Source: Clostridia bacterium
GTDB lineage: Bacteria; Bacillota; Clostridia; Oscillospirales; CAG-272
Direction of reading: 5' to 3'
NCBI GenBank assembly: GCA_017416885.1
Contig: JAFQAM010000097.1
Location: forward strand, 1 to 15,153
Length of the DNA stretch: 15,153 nucleotides
Position 1 is the stretch's first letter. Every line of letters starts with the position of its first letter. Below the pieces are notes generated by a model, which worked only from the letters and a program-made list of their open reading frames with translations, was not told where the DNA came from and made no database searches. The position numbers and the translations under genes are program-made. Shown piece by piece: positions 1 through 6,157 of the stretch.

Positions 1-516
1 TATATCAATATTTGCTCTTAGCTTTTCTTCCGTATCTGAATAAAGAGTATTATCGCCTGTAAAAATTACAAGATTAGGATTTGTTTTATCAACGGTATTT
101 TTTATTCTATCCTTAACTGCCTGTCTTGCTGAGTCGTTACCGGTTTGCATATGAAGGTCAGCTAAGATTAAAATTTTAAATGAGCCATCCTCATTGTATG
201 TAAGCTTGTGCTTAGACTCTAAAAGAGCTTCTGCCTTTTTCTTTACCTCGGGATCAATGTCAGGTAAATCTGGCTTTTCAGGCTCGTTATCTGTGTCTGT
301 ATCAGTTTCTACACCACTATCGGTATCAGTACTTGTATCTACTGATGTGTCAGTGTCTGTGCTTGTGTCAGAGCTTGTGTCTGTGTTAGTGTCGTTAGTA
401 ACATTTGAATCATTATTGCTTGAGGTATCGTTGCTATTGTCACCGCAAGATGTAATTGTAAGAGAAATCACAAAAACAAAAATCAAAGCTAACGCCAAAA
501 TTAAAATACGCTTCAT
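1..516 (-). CDS. Lipoprotein metallophosphoesterase (calcineurin-like), C-terminus beyond window edge
   Basis: Reading leftward from ATG at 516, 172 codons are open to base 1, so the 3' part is missing. Residues 1-24 form a lipoprotein signal: a hydrophobic stretch ending in a lipobox (ITSC, lipidated Cys24). Residues about 25-80 are a low-complexity linker of Asp-Thr and Asp-Ser repeats ending in a Pro/Glu segment. From about residue 113 a calcineurin-like phosphoesterase core begins: KILILADLHM supplies the D-x-H metal-binding motif and NLVIFTGDN (149-156) the GD motif. The remaining metal ligands (GNHD and later His) would lie outside the window. It is inferred to be anchored outside the membrane on a flexible acidic stalk and to hydrolyse phosphoesters of unknown identity. 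An SD (AAGGAG) lies just upstream, and a promoter at 547-575 can drive it independently of the FkbM gene that precedes it on the same strand. Confidence 0.85.
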   Translation of the reverse strand, partial: MKRILILALALIFVFVISLTITSCGDNSNDTSSNNDSNVTNDTNTDTSSDTSTDTDTSVDTSTDTDSGVETDTDTDNEPEKPDLPDIDPEVKKKAEALLESKHKLTYNEDGSFKILILADLHMQTGNDSARQAVKDRIKNTVDKTNPNLVIFTGDNTLYSDTEEKLRANIDI

Positions 517-546
517 AATATTTTCTCCTTAAAATATTGTAATTTA

Positions 547-575
547 ATTTTATCATTTATAAGCTTATATGTCAA
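547..575 (-). promoter_or_regulatory. Sigma-A-type promoter of the lipoprotein phosphoesterase gene
   Basis: On the minus strand, TTGACA (575-570) and TAAAAT (552-547) are 17 bp apart, and TG plus one base before the -10 gives an extended -10. A perfect 12-bp palindrome, TATAAGCTTATA (558-569), fills most of the spacer and could be an operator. The start codon is 31 bases downstream of the -10. Confidence 0.65.
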
Positions 576-594
576 TTGATAAACTGTAAATTTT

Positions 595-1683
595 TTACTT
601 TGCATATAAATTCAAATCCCAAGCAGGTATGTAAGGAAGTCGTCTTAAATAAAGCTTATAGCTTGGATTTAACTCGTTAATCAGGATAGGCAGCATATAC
701 ATATCCTCGCTTTTGTGGTACATTGAAACAAGTAAATCGGGCTTACTTTCAATAAGTAATCTTTTGCTACCTAACAATGCATCATATTCAAGCCCCTCAA
801 CATCGTATTTTATGAAATCAATGCGTTCTATTTCGTTGTCGATTGCTTTTCCTTGAATTTCTACGGTTTTATGCTGATATGAGCTCTTAGAAGCGCCTGA
901 TGAATTTCTGTTTCCTGATGATGAAAATTCGAGTGTTTTGTCAGTATCACAAACCGCGCAATTATAAAGCTTAATTTTTAAATCGGTTAATTCCTCACAG
1001 TAGATAGAAAGCTTCTTGAAATTGCGTTTATCGGGCTCAAAAGCATAAATCTTTTTAATATTAGGACAAATTTTAGTGTATTTCTTGATTGTGTCACCGT
1101 TGTATGCGCCTAAATCTGCATATGACTGATATTTTTCCAAATTTAAAATACTGTCTACCTCATTTTCGTCAAAAGAGGTCAATCTAAGATAACTTGGCTT
1201 TCCAGTAAGCTTAAATCTTACAATATTATCAAAAACATCAATTGAAATATCATCGCAAAGTAAATTTCTTGCTTTAATAAGCTCATTTTCGTGTAAATCA
1301 AAAAAATCCTCGTTAAATATTTCACCGTCGCAAACAGGTACATCTGGACAAATAACAGCATGATTTTTTTCAAGAGAATAAATTCTTTCTATAACATCAG
1401 GCAGCTTTGAACCGAAGGAAACGACAATTATAAAGTCATTTCCATATTTTTCACAAGCTTGTGAATATGAAATTACTGTTTTTCCACGGTAAGAATGACC
1501 TCTTACAAAGCCATCACTTGCAAAAACATCCTGATACTCGATACCGTATTTTTCAAAAACACTTATAATTTTATCAGCGCCGTTTCCCATTCCATATATC
1601 AAAATAGGCAAGCTTGCATTTTTTAAGAATGTCCAACAGTCCACTGAAAACTCATTAAATATAATTTTTTTGTATTCGTTCAT
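595..1683 (-). CDS. FkbM-family SAM-dependent methyltransferase with an N-terminal Rossmann-like domain
   Basis: This 362-residue protein has two parts. Residues about 25-115 look like a nucleotide- or sugar-binding Rossmann-like domain: a short strand plus glycine loop (ILIYGMGNGADK) and a later strand (DFIIVVSFGSK). Residues about 185-350 are the FkbM methyltransferase. SAM-binding motif I is YADLGAYNGDT (188-198), the post-I acidic motif is AFEPDKRNFKKL, and the FkbM signature is IDFIKYDVEGLEYDALLG (288-305). FkbM enzymes O-methylate sugars or other small molecules, often in surface glycan or natural-product pathways. The substrate is not evident, and no glycan gene cluster lies alongside. 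The start is supported by an AAGGAA SD. The gene is divergent from the HIT gene, and their promoters overlap. The architecture resembles orphan methyltransferases in gut Clostridia glycan loci. The family call is firm, the substrate is unknown. Confidence 0.85.
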   Translation of the reverse strand: MNEYKKIIFNEFSVDCWTFLKNASLPILIYGMGNGADKIISVFEKYGIEYQDVFASDGFVRGHSYRGKTVISYSQACEKYGNDFIIVVSFGSKLPDVIERIYSLEKNHAVICPDVPVCDGEIFNEDFFDLHENELIKARNLLCDDISIDVFDNIVRFKLTGKPSYLRLTSFDENEVDSILNLEKYQSYADLGAYNGDTIKKYTKICPNIKKIYAFEPDKRNFKKLSIYCEELTDLKIKLYNCAVCDTDKTLEFSSSGNRNSSGASKSSYQHKTVEIQGKAIDNEIERIDFIKYDVEGLEYDALLGSKRLLIESKPDLLVSMYHKSEDMYMLPILINELNPSYKLYLRRLPYIPAWDLNLYAK

Positions 1684-1691
1684 ATAATTCC

Positions 1692-1720
1692 TTGATTTTT
1701 TTAAAATTCTTTGTTATAAT
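1692..1720 (+). promoter_or_regulatory. Sigma-A promoter of the HIT-NUDIX pair
   Basis: TTGATT (1692-1697) and a perfect TATAAT (1715-1720) are 17 bp apart. Transcription would start near 1727, giving a leader of about 37 bases before the SD (AAGGAG) and ATG at 1764. The promoter interleaves with the opposite-strand promoter at 1724-1752. Confidence 0.7.
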
Positions 1721-1723
1721 TCC

Positions 1724-1752
1724 ATTATACATTAAAAAATTTTTAAGGTCAA
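1724..1752 (-). promoter_or_regulatory. Sigma-A promoter of the FkbM methyltransferase gene
   Basis: On the minus strand, TTGACC (1752-1747) and a perfect TATAAT (1729-1724) are 17 bp apart. Transcription would start near 1717, inside the -10 box of the divergent HIT promoter, giving a leader of about 34 bases to the ATG at 1683. Confidence 0.65.
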
Positions 1753-1763
1753 GGAGAAAAATA

Positions 1764-2102
1764 ATGGATTGCGTATTTTGTAATATTGCTATTGGAAAAA
1801 TTCCATCTAATAAGGTTTATGAGGATGATAAAATAATATCGTTTTATGATTTGAATCCGCAAGCAAAGGTTCATGTGCTTGTTATTCCAAAGACTCATAT
1901 TTCCTGTGCAGATGAAATTAATGAGGAAAACTGCGATTTAATTTCTCATATTTTCGTTAAAATTCCTGAAATTGCAAGACTTGCAGGAATTACAAACGGA
2001 TATAGAGTAATTACAAACTGTGGAGAGGATGGATGTCAAAGCGTAAAGCATTTACACTACCATATTTTAGGTGGTGAAAAATTGTCTGAAAGGATGGCTT
2101 AG
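1764..2102 (+). CDS. HIT-family (histidine triad) nucleotide-binding protein
   Basis: This small 112-residue protein has the usual HIT length. The histidine triad motif HLHYHILGG spans residues 96-104 (His96, His98, His100), next to the strand VHVLVIPKTH. An N-terminal CVFC (Cys3, Cys6) resembles the zinc-binding cysteine pair of many HINT-type members. Such proteins hydrolyse or transfer nucleoside monophosphates (phosphoramidates, adenylates, dinucleotides) in the cytosol. ATG 1764 is chosen because a strong SD (AAGGAG) sits seven bases upstream and the family begins with this Met-Asp-Cys segment; earlier in-frame starts add a hydrophobic tail overlapping the promoter. The stop is TAG. The NUDIX frame begins four bases later, so the two nucleotide-handling genes form a short operon ending at the terminator at 2583-2617. 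Confidence 0.93.
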   Translation: MDCVFCNIAIGKIPSNKVYEDDKIISFYDLNPQAKVHVLVIPKTHISCADEINEENCDLISHIFVKIPEIARLAGITNGYRVITNCGEDGCQSVKHLHYHILGGEKLSERMA

Positions 2103-2106
2103 CTTA

Positions 2107-2582
2107 ATGGACATTAGCTTTAAAACAGAATTAGGTAAATTTAATTATCGTGTTTGCGCCGTAATTATTCACGAAAACAAGGTGCTCGTAATGAAGGATA
2201 ATCATGCCAATTATTACTATTTACCCGGCGGAAGAGTACAGTTTAACGAAACAGCAGAGAAGGCGGTATTAAGAGAGCTTAAAGAAGAAATTAATATTGA
2301 TGCTGAAATTGTAAGACCTCTTTATTTTAATCAAAACTTTTTTCATGAGGAAACTTTAAAAATTGATTATCACGAAATTGGTGTTTTTTCTTAGTTGATA
2401 TTTCTAAAACGGATATTTTATCAAGAGGCGAATCCTTTATGGGCGTTGAAACCGCCAAAGGACAAAAATTTGAATGGATGAGCTTTGATAATGTGAAAAA
2501 AGCATATCTGTATCCGAAATTTATAAAAGAAAATATCGATAATTTACCAAAAACTCTTGAAATCATTAATGAATTTAAATAA
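2107..2582 (+). pseudogene. NUDIX hydrolase, frameshifted in a T-run
   Basis: The first frame runs from ATG 2107 to TAG at 2392-2394 and contains a Nudix box: GGRVQF, NETAEKAVLRE, LKEEINI, with the late Gly replaced by Asn. It then stops abruptly. The coding signal continues in the -1 frame from about 2388 to TAA at 2580-2582. That part reads LVDISKTDILSRGESFMG, then FEWMSFDNVKKAYLYPKF and NLPKTLEIINEFK, the typical C-terminal half of this family (about 158 residues in all). The switch falls at a run of six Ts (2384-2389); one extra T restores a single frame (HEIGVFFLVD). The product would hydrolyse nucleoside diphosphates linked to another moiety. The damage may be a real mutation or a homopolymer assembly error. 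If translated as given, it yields a 95-residue fragment retaining the catalytic box. It follows the HIT gene in one operon. Confidence 0.85.
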
Positions 2583-2617
2583 AAATTTCCCAACAGGTCT
2601 CTGTTGGGAAATTTTTT
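2583..2617. terminator. Bidirectional terminator between NUDIX and sigG
   Basis: A perfect 14-bp stem (2583-2596 with 2601-2614) has a GTCT loop. It is followed by a T-run on the plus strand and, read the other way, a TTTTTATTTA tract on the minus strand. It ends both the HIT-NUDIX transcript and the sigG transcript, whose stop codon (2618-2616) touches the stem. Confidence 0.9.
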
Positions 2618-3389
2618 ATATTTGCTTTTTCAATCTTTCAAGAGCACATTTTTCAAGCCTTGATACCTGCGCTTGAGAAATACCAATTTCATTTGCAATT
2701 TCACTTTGTGTTTTACCGGCAAAAAAGCGCATGTCTATAATTTTCTTTTCTCGCTCATTTAAGGTTTTTAGCGCCTCTCTTAATGCTATATCCTCTATCC
2801 ATAATTCATCATCAGAGCTTGTATCTCTTATTTGATCCATAATGTAAAGCGAATCACCCGAGTCGTTAAAAACAGGCTCATACAGTGATACAGGCTCGCT
2901 AATGGCTTCAAGCGCAGAAACAACCGCTTCCTTTTTTTCGTTTAATTTAAGCGCAATTTGCTCAACAGACGGCTCTTGAAATGATTCTCTTGTTAGCTCC
3001 TCACGCGCCTGTAAGGCTCTATAAGCTAAATCCCTTACCGACCTTGATACTCTAATAGAATTATTATCTCGTAAATACCTTCTTATTTCACCAATTATCA
3101 TAGGTACAGCATAAGTGGAAAATCTAACATCTAAATCCACATTAAAATTATCAATAGCCTTAATCAAGCCTATGCATCCCACCTGAAATAAATCATCCAT
3201 ATTTTCTTTTCTTGATGAAAACCTTTGAATAATTGATAAAACAAGCCTTAAATTTCCGTCTATAAGCACCTCTCGAGAGTGCAAATCTCCACTTTTAGAA
3301 TTTAATAATAATTGCCTTTTTTCCTCTTCCTTTAACACCTTTAAGCTTGCTGTGTTAACACCGCAAATTTCAACCTTGTTATAATGCAT
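2616..3389 (-). CDS. sigG: RNA polymerase sporulation sigma factor SigG
   Basis: The 257 residues are close to the Bacillus SigG length of about 260. The N-terminus NKVEICGVNTASLKVL is diagnostic of sigma-G. Region 2 is present (DDLFQVGCIGLIKAIDNF, then RFSTYAVPMIIGEIRRYLRD, residues about 65-110), as are region 3 and region 4 with its helix-turn-helix (TQSEIANEIGISQAQVSRLE, about 228-247). SigG directs late forespore transcription after engulfment. An SD (AGAGGTG) precedes the ATG. It lies 76 bases downstream of spoIVB on the same strand with no terminator between, so some readthrough is likely. In many Clostridia and Bacilli sigG directly follows spoIIGA-sigE; here that pair is about 9.5 kb away on the other strand. 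I did not find a convincing sigma-F box in the short upstream gap. Confidence 0.97.
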   Translation of the reverse strand: MHYNKVEICGVNTASLKVLKEEEKRQLLLNSKSGDLHSREVLIDGNLRLVLSIIQRFSSRKENMDDLFQVGCIGLIKAIDNFNVDLDVRFSTYAVPMIIGEIRRYLRDNNSIRVSRSVRDLAYRALQAREELTRESFQEPSVEQIALKLNEKKEAVVSALEAISEPVSLYEPVFNDSGDSLYIMDQIRDTSSDDELWIEDIALREALKTLNEREKKIIDMRFFAGKTQSEIANEIGISQAQVSRLEKCALERLKKQI

Positions 3390-3465
3390 ATTTCACCTCT
3401 AACCTTTGTTAAGATTATTGACAAAATTAGCATAATTTAATACAAAATTTATTTACCAATAAGTG

Positions 3466-4503
3466 TTAATTAGATTTTGAAGCAGAGAGCATATTTTCAA
3501 TGAAAATTCCATATCCCTCGGTAGGATTGTTGATTAATACATGTGTAACTGCGCCAACAAGTCTGCCGTTTTGAATTATCGGCGAGCCGCTCATTCCTTG
3601 TACAATACCGCCTGAGCGGTCCAATAGTCTTTTATCGGTTATTTTCACCTTGAAATTTTTAGTGCTTCCGTTATTTAAGCATATATCCGATATTTGTACA
3701 CTGTATTTTTGCGGTGCTTCGTTGTCTAATGTACACCAAATATAAGCTTCGCCTTCCTTTAATTCCTCTTTTGGACAAAGCTTCATCTTTTCTTCAGGGG
3801 AATTAAATTCGGTTGTTAGATAACCAAATACACCGCAAGTAGAATTGTCACTTAAAACGCCAATTTTTTTAGTATTAAATGTGCCTTTTAGCTCTCCCGC
3901 TTTTCCGATTTGTCCCTTTAAAACGCCGTTGATTGTAACATCAAGCACAATCCCTCTTGATAGAGGAATTACATTTCCTGTTGTGCTATCGCAAATACCG
4001 TGTCCTAAGCCGCCAAATTCATTATTTTCAGGATTTATAAATGTAACTGTTCCTATTCCTGATGTTGAATCCTTAATCCAAATACCGGTTTTATATTTAC
4101 CTTCATCTCTTGAATATGTTGGCTTTAATTTAAAGGTTAATTCCTTATTACCTCTTAATACTGTTATTGTAATTTCATTTCCGTTACATTTATTAATTTC
4201 CTTTGTGAAATCCTCTATTGTAATAATCTCTTTTTCGTTTACTTTAGTTATTGTGTCACCTATTTTAATTCCCGCAGCCTTTGCTGGTGCATTATCATCT
4301 GCAAACTTTATTACCTGTAAGCCTTTAGCTTGAATTTTTACGCCAAATGGCATACCGCCTACATATAATTCAATATTTTTAAAGTCTAACTCTGCATTTT
4401 TATTTGTATTATAAACATAATCAATAGCAAATGTATTAACTGATAGTATAAATGCAAAAAATAAAACGCAGAGAAGACATAAAAATTTTTTCAATTTATT
4501 CAT
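3466..4503 (-). CDS. spoIVB: SpoIVB serine peptidase (family S55), sigma-K checkpoint signal
   Basis: The 345-residue protein starts with a hydrophobic signal/anchor (about residues 5-27). A PDZ domain follows (GLQVIKFADDNAPAKAAGI, about 61-80, into a GDTITKVN strand). The C-terminal S55 peptidase domain contains GGLGHGICD with His168, an Asp290 in ITDKRLLD, and Ser305 in GMSGSPII. The 15-residue Asp-Ser spacing matches Bacillus SpoIVB (Asp363, Ser378), so a complete catalytic triad is inferred. SpoIVB is secreted from the forespore and cleaves SpoIVFA to release pro-sigma-K processing. ATG 4503 is chosen because AAAGGACGGG lies upstream at SD distance, whereas the in-frame ATG at 4521 has no SD. 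It is shorter than Bacillus SpoIVB (about 426), mainly at the N-terminus and linkers. It is adjacent to sigG, its expected regulator. No clear sigma-F/G promoter was recognised. Confidence 0.95.
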   Translation of the reverse strand: MNKLKKFLCLLCVLFFAFILSVNTFAIDYVYNTNKNAELDFKNIELYVGGMPFGVKIQAKGLQVIKFADDNAPAKAAGIKIGDTITKVNEKEIITIEDFTKEINKCNGNEITITVLRGNKELTFKLKPTYSRDEGKYKTGIWIKDSTSGIGTVTFINPENNEFGGLGHGICDSTTGNVIPLSRGIVLDVTINGVLKGQIGKAGELKGTFNTKKIGVLSDNSTCGVFGYLTTEFNSPEEKMKLCPKEELKEGEAYIWCTLDNEAPQKYSVQISDICLNNGSTKNFKVKITDKRLLDRSGGIVQGMSGSPIIQNGRLVGAVTHVLINNPTEGYGIFIENMLSASKSN

Positions 4504-4613
4504 TACATCCCGTCCTTTCATTTTTGTTCATACTTAATTTGTGACTATATCGTTTTTTTATGAATAACAATTTTAATAGAGTATGAAATTAAATGCCAAA
4601 ATGATTTTTAAAG

Positions 4614-4642
4614 TTGACATAATATGAATAATATGGTATTAT
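4614..4642 (+). promoter_or_regulatory. Sigma-A promoter of the marR gene
   Basis: Consensus TTGACA (4614-4619) and TATTAT (4637-4642) are 17 bp apart. Transcription would start near 4649, inside the inverted repeat at 4639-4660. The SD (GAGG) is just upstream of the ATG at 4681. Confidence 0.8.
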
Positions 4643-4660
4643 TAGTTAACTAACTAATAA
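4639..4660. promoter_or_regulatory. Candidate MarR operator (inverted repeat over -10 and start site)
   Basis: TTATTAG (4639-4645) and CTAATAA (4654-4660) are perfect inverted 7-bp arms separated by 8 bp. A second perfect 12-bp palindrome, TTAGTTAACTAA (4642-4653), is nested in it, offset by about two bases. The element covers the -10 box and the predicted start site. That is the usual position of a MarR autorepressor site, and MarR dimers bind palindromes of about this size. The binding itself is inferred. Confidence 0.65.
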
Positions 4661-4680
4661 ATTATCACGAGGTAACATAT

Positions 4681-5145
4681 ATGGATGAATTTGAATTAAT
4701 AGAATATGAAGCAGCATCGGATACTCCTGTAATGGCATTAACAACCTTGCTGTCTAAGATTTATGAGGAACAAATTGCTAAAAAAACGAATGATGCATTT
4801 CTTAATCAAAAGGCAACAAGATTTATTTTAGCAGTATTATCTAAGCATGAAGGACTTACACAAAACGATTTAGTAAGAGTTACTCATATGAAGGGCTCAA
4901 CTATTAGCGTAACTCTTACCAAATTAGAAGAGAAGGAAATGGTTTTGCGTAGAGAAGATAGCTACGATATGAGATGTATTAGAGTATATCTTACAGAAAA
5001 GGGCAGAGACCTTGCAGAGAAACGACTGTCAATTTTAAAATCAATTGAGGATGAGGGAAAGAAAAACATTACGCCGAAGGAATTAAAGGAAGCAACCTTC
5101 GTGCTTGAAACATTTTTGAAAAATTTATTAGAAAATAAAAAATAA
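4681..5145 (+). CDS. MarR-family winged helix-turn-helix transcriptional regulator
   Basis: This 154-residue protein has the standard MarR length and layout. An N-terminal dimerisation helix (VMALTTLLSKIYEEQI) is followed by helices ending in FILAVLSKHEGLTQNDL. The recognition helix region is THMKGSTISVTLTKLEEKEM (about residues 75-94). The wing has REDSYDMRCIRVYLTEKG, the conserved Asp-x-Arg turn of the family. A C-terminal dimerisation helix closes the protein. MarR proteins repress genes in response to small ligands or oxidants. The gene is monocistronic: it has its own promoter with an overlapping palindrome and ends in a terminator. No transporter or enzyme is co-transcribed, so its targets beyond itself are unknown. 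It is divergent from spoIVB, whose start is 177 bases away. Confidence 0.93.
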   Translation: MDEFELIEYEAASDTPVMALTTLLSKIYEEQIAKKTNDAFLNQKATRFILAVLSKHEGLTQNDLVRVTHMKGSTISVTLTKLEEKEMVLRREDSYDMRCIRVYLTEKGRDLAEKRLSILKSIEDEGKKNITPKELKEATFVLETFLKNLLENKK

Positions 5146-5170
5146 GGCTTGTTTTAAGCCTTATTTTTTT
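5137..5170. terminator. Bidirectional terminator between marR and the small conserved gene
   Basis: A 14-bp stem (5137-5150 with 5156-5169) with loop GTTTT is flanked by A-rich and T-rich tracts, so it can end transcription from both sides. It overlaps the last codons of marR and lies directly downstream of the 93-residue gene. Confidence 0.9.
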
Positions 5171-5172
5171 GA

Positions 5173-5454
5173 TTATTTATCCTCTTTAATAATATGCTTT
5201 AACCATTCAACACCTAAATCAAGTGCCTCAAAAAGTCCATTCTTAAAAGCTTGCTTATCTTTAACAATTTTGTTCTTGTCATCAGTATGGCGAATTTGTA
5301 CCATAATTAAATCCGGCTCGCCATTTTCCTTTTCACTTAATATGTTAAGCATAAGCATATACTTTTCATTAAGGTCGCCATAGCATATTCTGTCACCCTC
5401 ACGAACTAAAGGAAGTCCCTTGTACATAATGTACTCATTTTTATTCAATTCCAT
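5173..5454 (-). CDS. Small conserved protein of unknown function
   Basis: This 93-residue protein is soluble and charged, without signal peptide or membrane helix. It has an N-terminal NEYIMYKGLPLVREGDRICYG stretch in two short blocks (residues 6-16 and 17-26), a central MLMLNIL strand, and a C-terminal amphipathic segment, LFEALDLGVEWLKHII. The pattern, with KGLPLVREG near the start and FEALDLGVEWL near the end, resembles small proteins I have seen in many gut Clostridia, which have no assigned function. It has a good SD (GGCGGAG), its own consensus promoter (5489-5517) and a terminator, so it is an independent single-gene unit placed between marR and spoIIIAH. The predicted fold is a small mixed alpha/beta domain. 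I cannot assign a role, and its proximity to the spoIIIA operon may be incidental. Confidence 0.8.
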   Translation of the reverse strand: MELNKNEYIMYKGLPLVREGDRICYGDLNEKYMLMLNILSEKENGEPDLIMVQIRHTDDKNKIVKDKQAFKNGLFEALDLGVEWLKHIIKEDK

Positions 5455-5488
5455 AATTTGCTCCGCCTTTCTTAAATCTTACCTATAT

Positions 5489-5517
5489 ATATTACTATAC
5501 TTTTTTTATTTTGTCAA
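5489..5517 (-). promoter_or_regulatory. Sigma-A promoter of the 93-residue gene
   Basis: On the minus strand, a perfect TTGACA (5517-5512) and TAATAT (5494-5489) are 17 bp apart. The -35 lies 22 bases past the spoIIIAH stop codon. No terminator is seen between, so spoIIIA transcripts could also run into this gene. Confidence 0.7.
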
Positions 5518-5538
5518 GGCGAATAAAATTATTATATT

Positions 5539-6099
5539 TTAATTTTTCTCAACAATCTTTAAATCAACGGGCAAAATTCCTGATTGCTCGTAAACAATTT
5601 CGTTAATTTGCGCCACTTGGCTTGCAAGTAAGCCCTCGCTTTTTACAATTACAGTAGCCTTGCCCTCGCTAATTACAGCGATACAATCCTCAATGCCCTT
5701 AGCTTCTACTAATGTTTCAATATTTGACTCATTTTCAATATCCTTTGCAATTTGCGCTATATCAGCAAGCGCAGATTCAACCGCTTCAGGTAAAGCAACC
5801 TCGCTCGTTGCAACGCTTTGTAACACCTCAAGAGCTTCATCTCTTGCTTGCTTACGGGAGAGAATAGTTTGCGCGAAATAATTTGATGCGTTTGGATCGT
5901 TGTTTAATGAATTGTTGATGTCTGTATTATCTAAATCAATATCAACATCCTGTGATGGCGCTTTGTCTTGATTATAGAGTATGTAGTTAACGCCTACCGC
6001 TGTACCGATAAGTAATACAGCACAAATGATAATTAGATTTTTTGAGCCTATTTTCTTTAAAAAGCTCACAAATTTGTTTGGTTTTTTCTCTGTGTTCAT
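5539..6099 (-). CDS. spoIIIAH: Stage III sporulation protein AH (SpoIIIAH)
   Basis: This 186-residue bitopic membrane protein is somewhat shorter than the Bacillus protein (about 218). A short basic cytosolic tail precedes a single membrane helix (NLIIICAVLLIGTAVGV, about residues 21-37). A polar linker rich in Asp and Asn follows, then a charged region (SRKQARDEALEVLQSVAT). The C-terminal YscJ/FliF-like ring-building domain is EGKATVIVKSEGLLASQVAQ and on to the end. SpoIIIAH sits in the mother-cell engulfing membrane and binds SpoIIQ across the intermembrane space. This forms the mother-cell half of the feeding-tube channel. It is the last gene of the operon, 58 bases after spoIIIAG, with a strong SD (AGGAG). 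No SpoIIQ gene is in the window. Confidence 0.94.
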   Translation of the reverse strand: MNTEKKPNKFVSFLKKIGSKNLIIICAVLLIGTAVGVNYILYNQDKAPSQDVDIDLDNTDINNSLNNDPNASNYFAQTILSRKQARDEALEVLQSVATSEVALPEAVESALADIAQIAKDIENESNIETLVEAKGIEDCIAVISEGKATVIVKSEGLLASQVAQINEIVYEQSGILPVDLKIVEKN

Positions 6100-6157
6100 A
6101 ATTTTCTCCTATTAATTTGTTTACATTACAATTATATTTTTGTTTTTTATTATTATG

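Noticed and set aside
194..532. Plus-strand Ser/Val-rich open frame opposite the lipoprotein gene
   Set aside because: It is the antisense reading of the Asp-Thr/Ser repeat linker. The minus frame has a signal peptide, lipobox, SD, promoter and phosphoesterase motifs.
1692..1763. Longer HIT protein starting at 1692
   Set aside because: The extension would overlap the promoter and adds a hydrophobic tail atypical of HIT proteins. ATG 1764 has a strong SD.
2382..2392. Programmed -1 frameshift in the NUDIX gene
   Set aside because: There is a T-run, but the bases do not form a proper X-XXY-YYZ slippery heptamer in the zero frame, and I saw no clear downstream pseudoknot. A simple deletion is more economical.
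3845..4333. 162-codon plus-strand open frame opposite spoIVB
   Set aside because: It is antisense to the SpoIVB PDZ/peptidase region, has no SD, and shows no family features.
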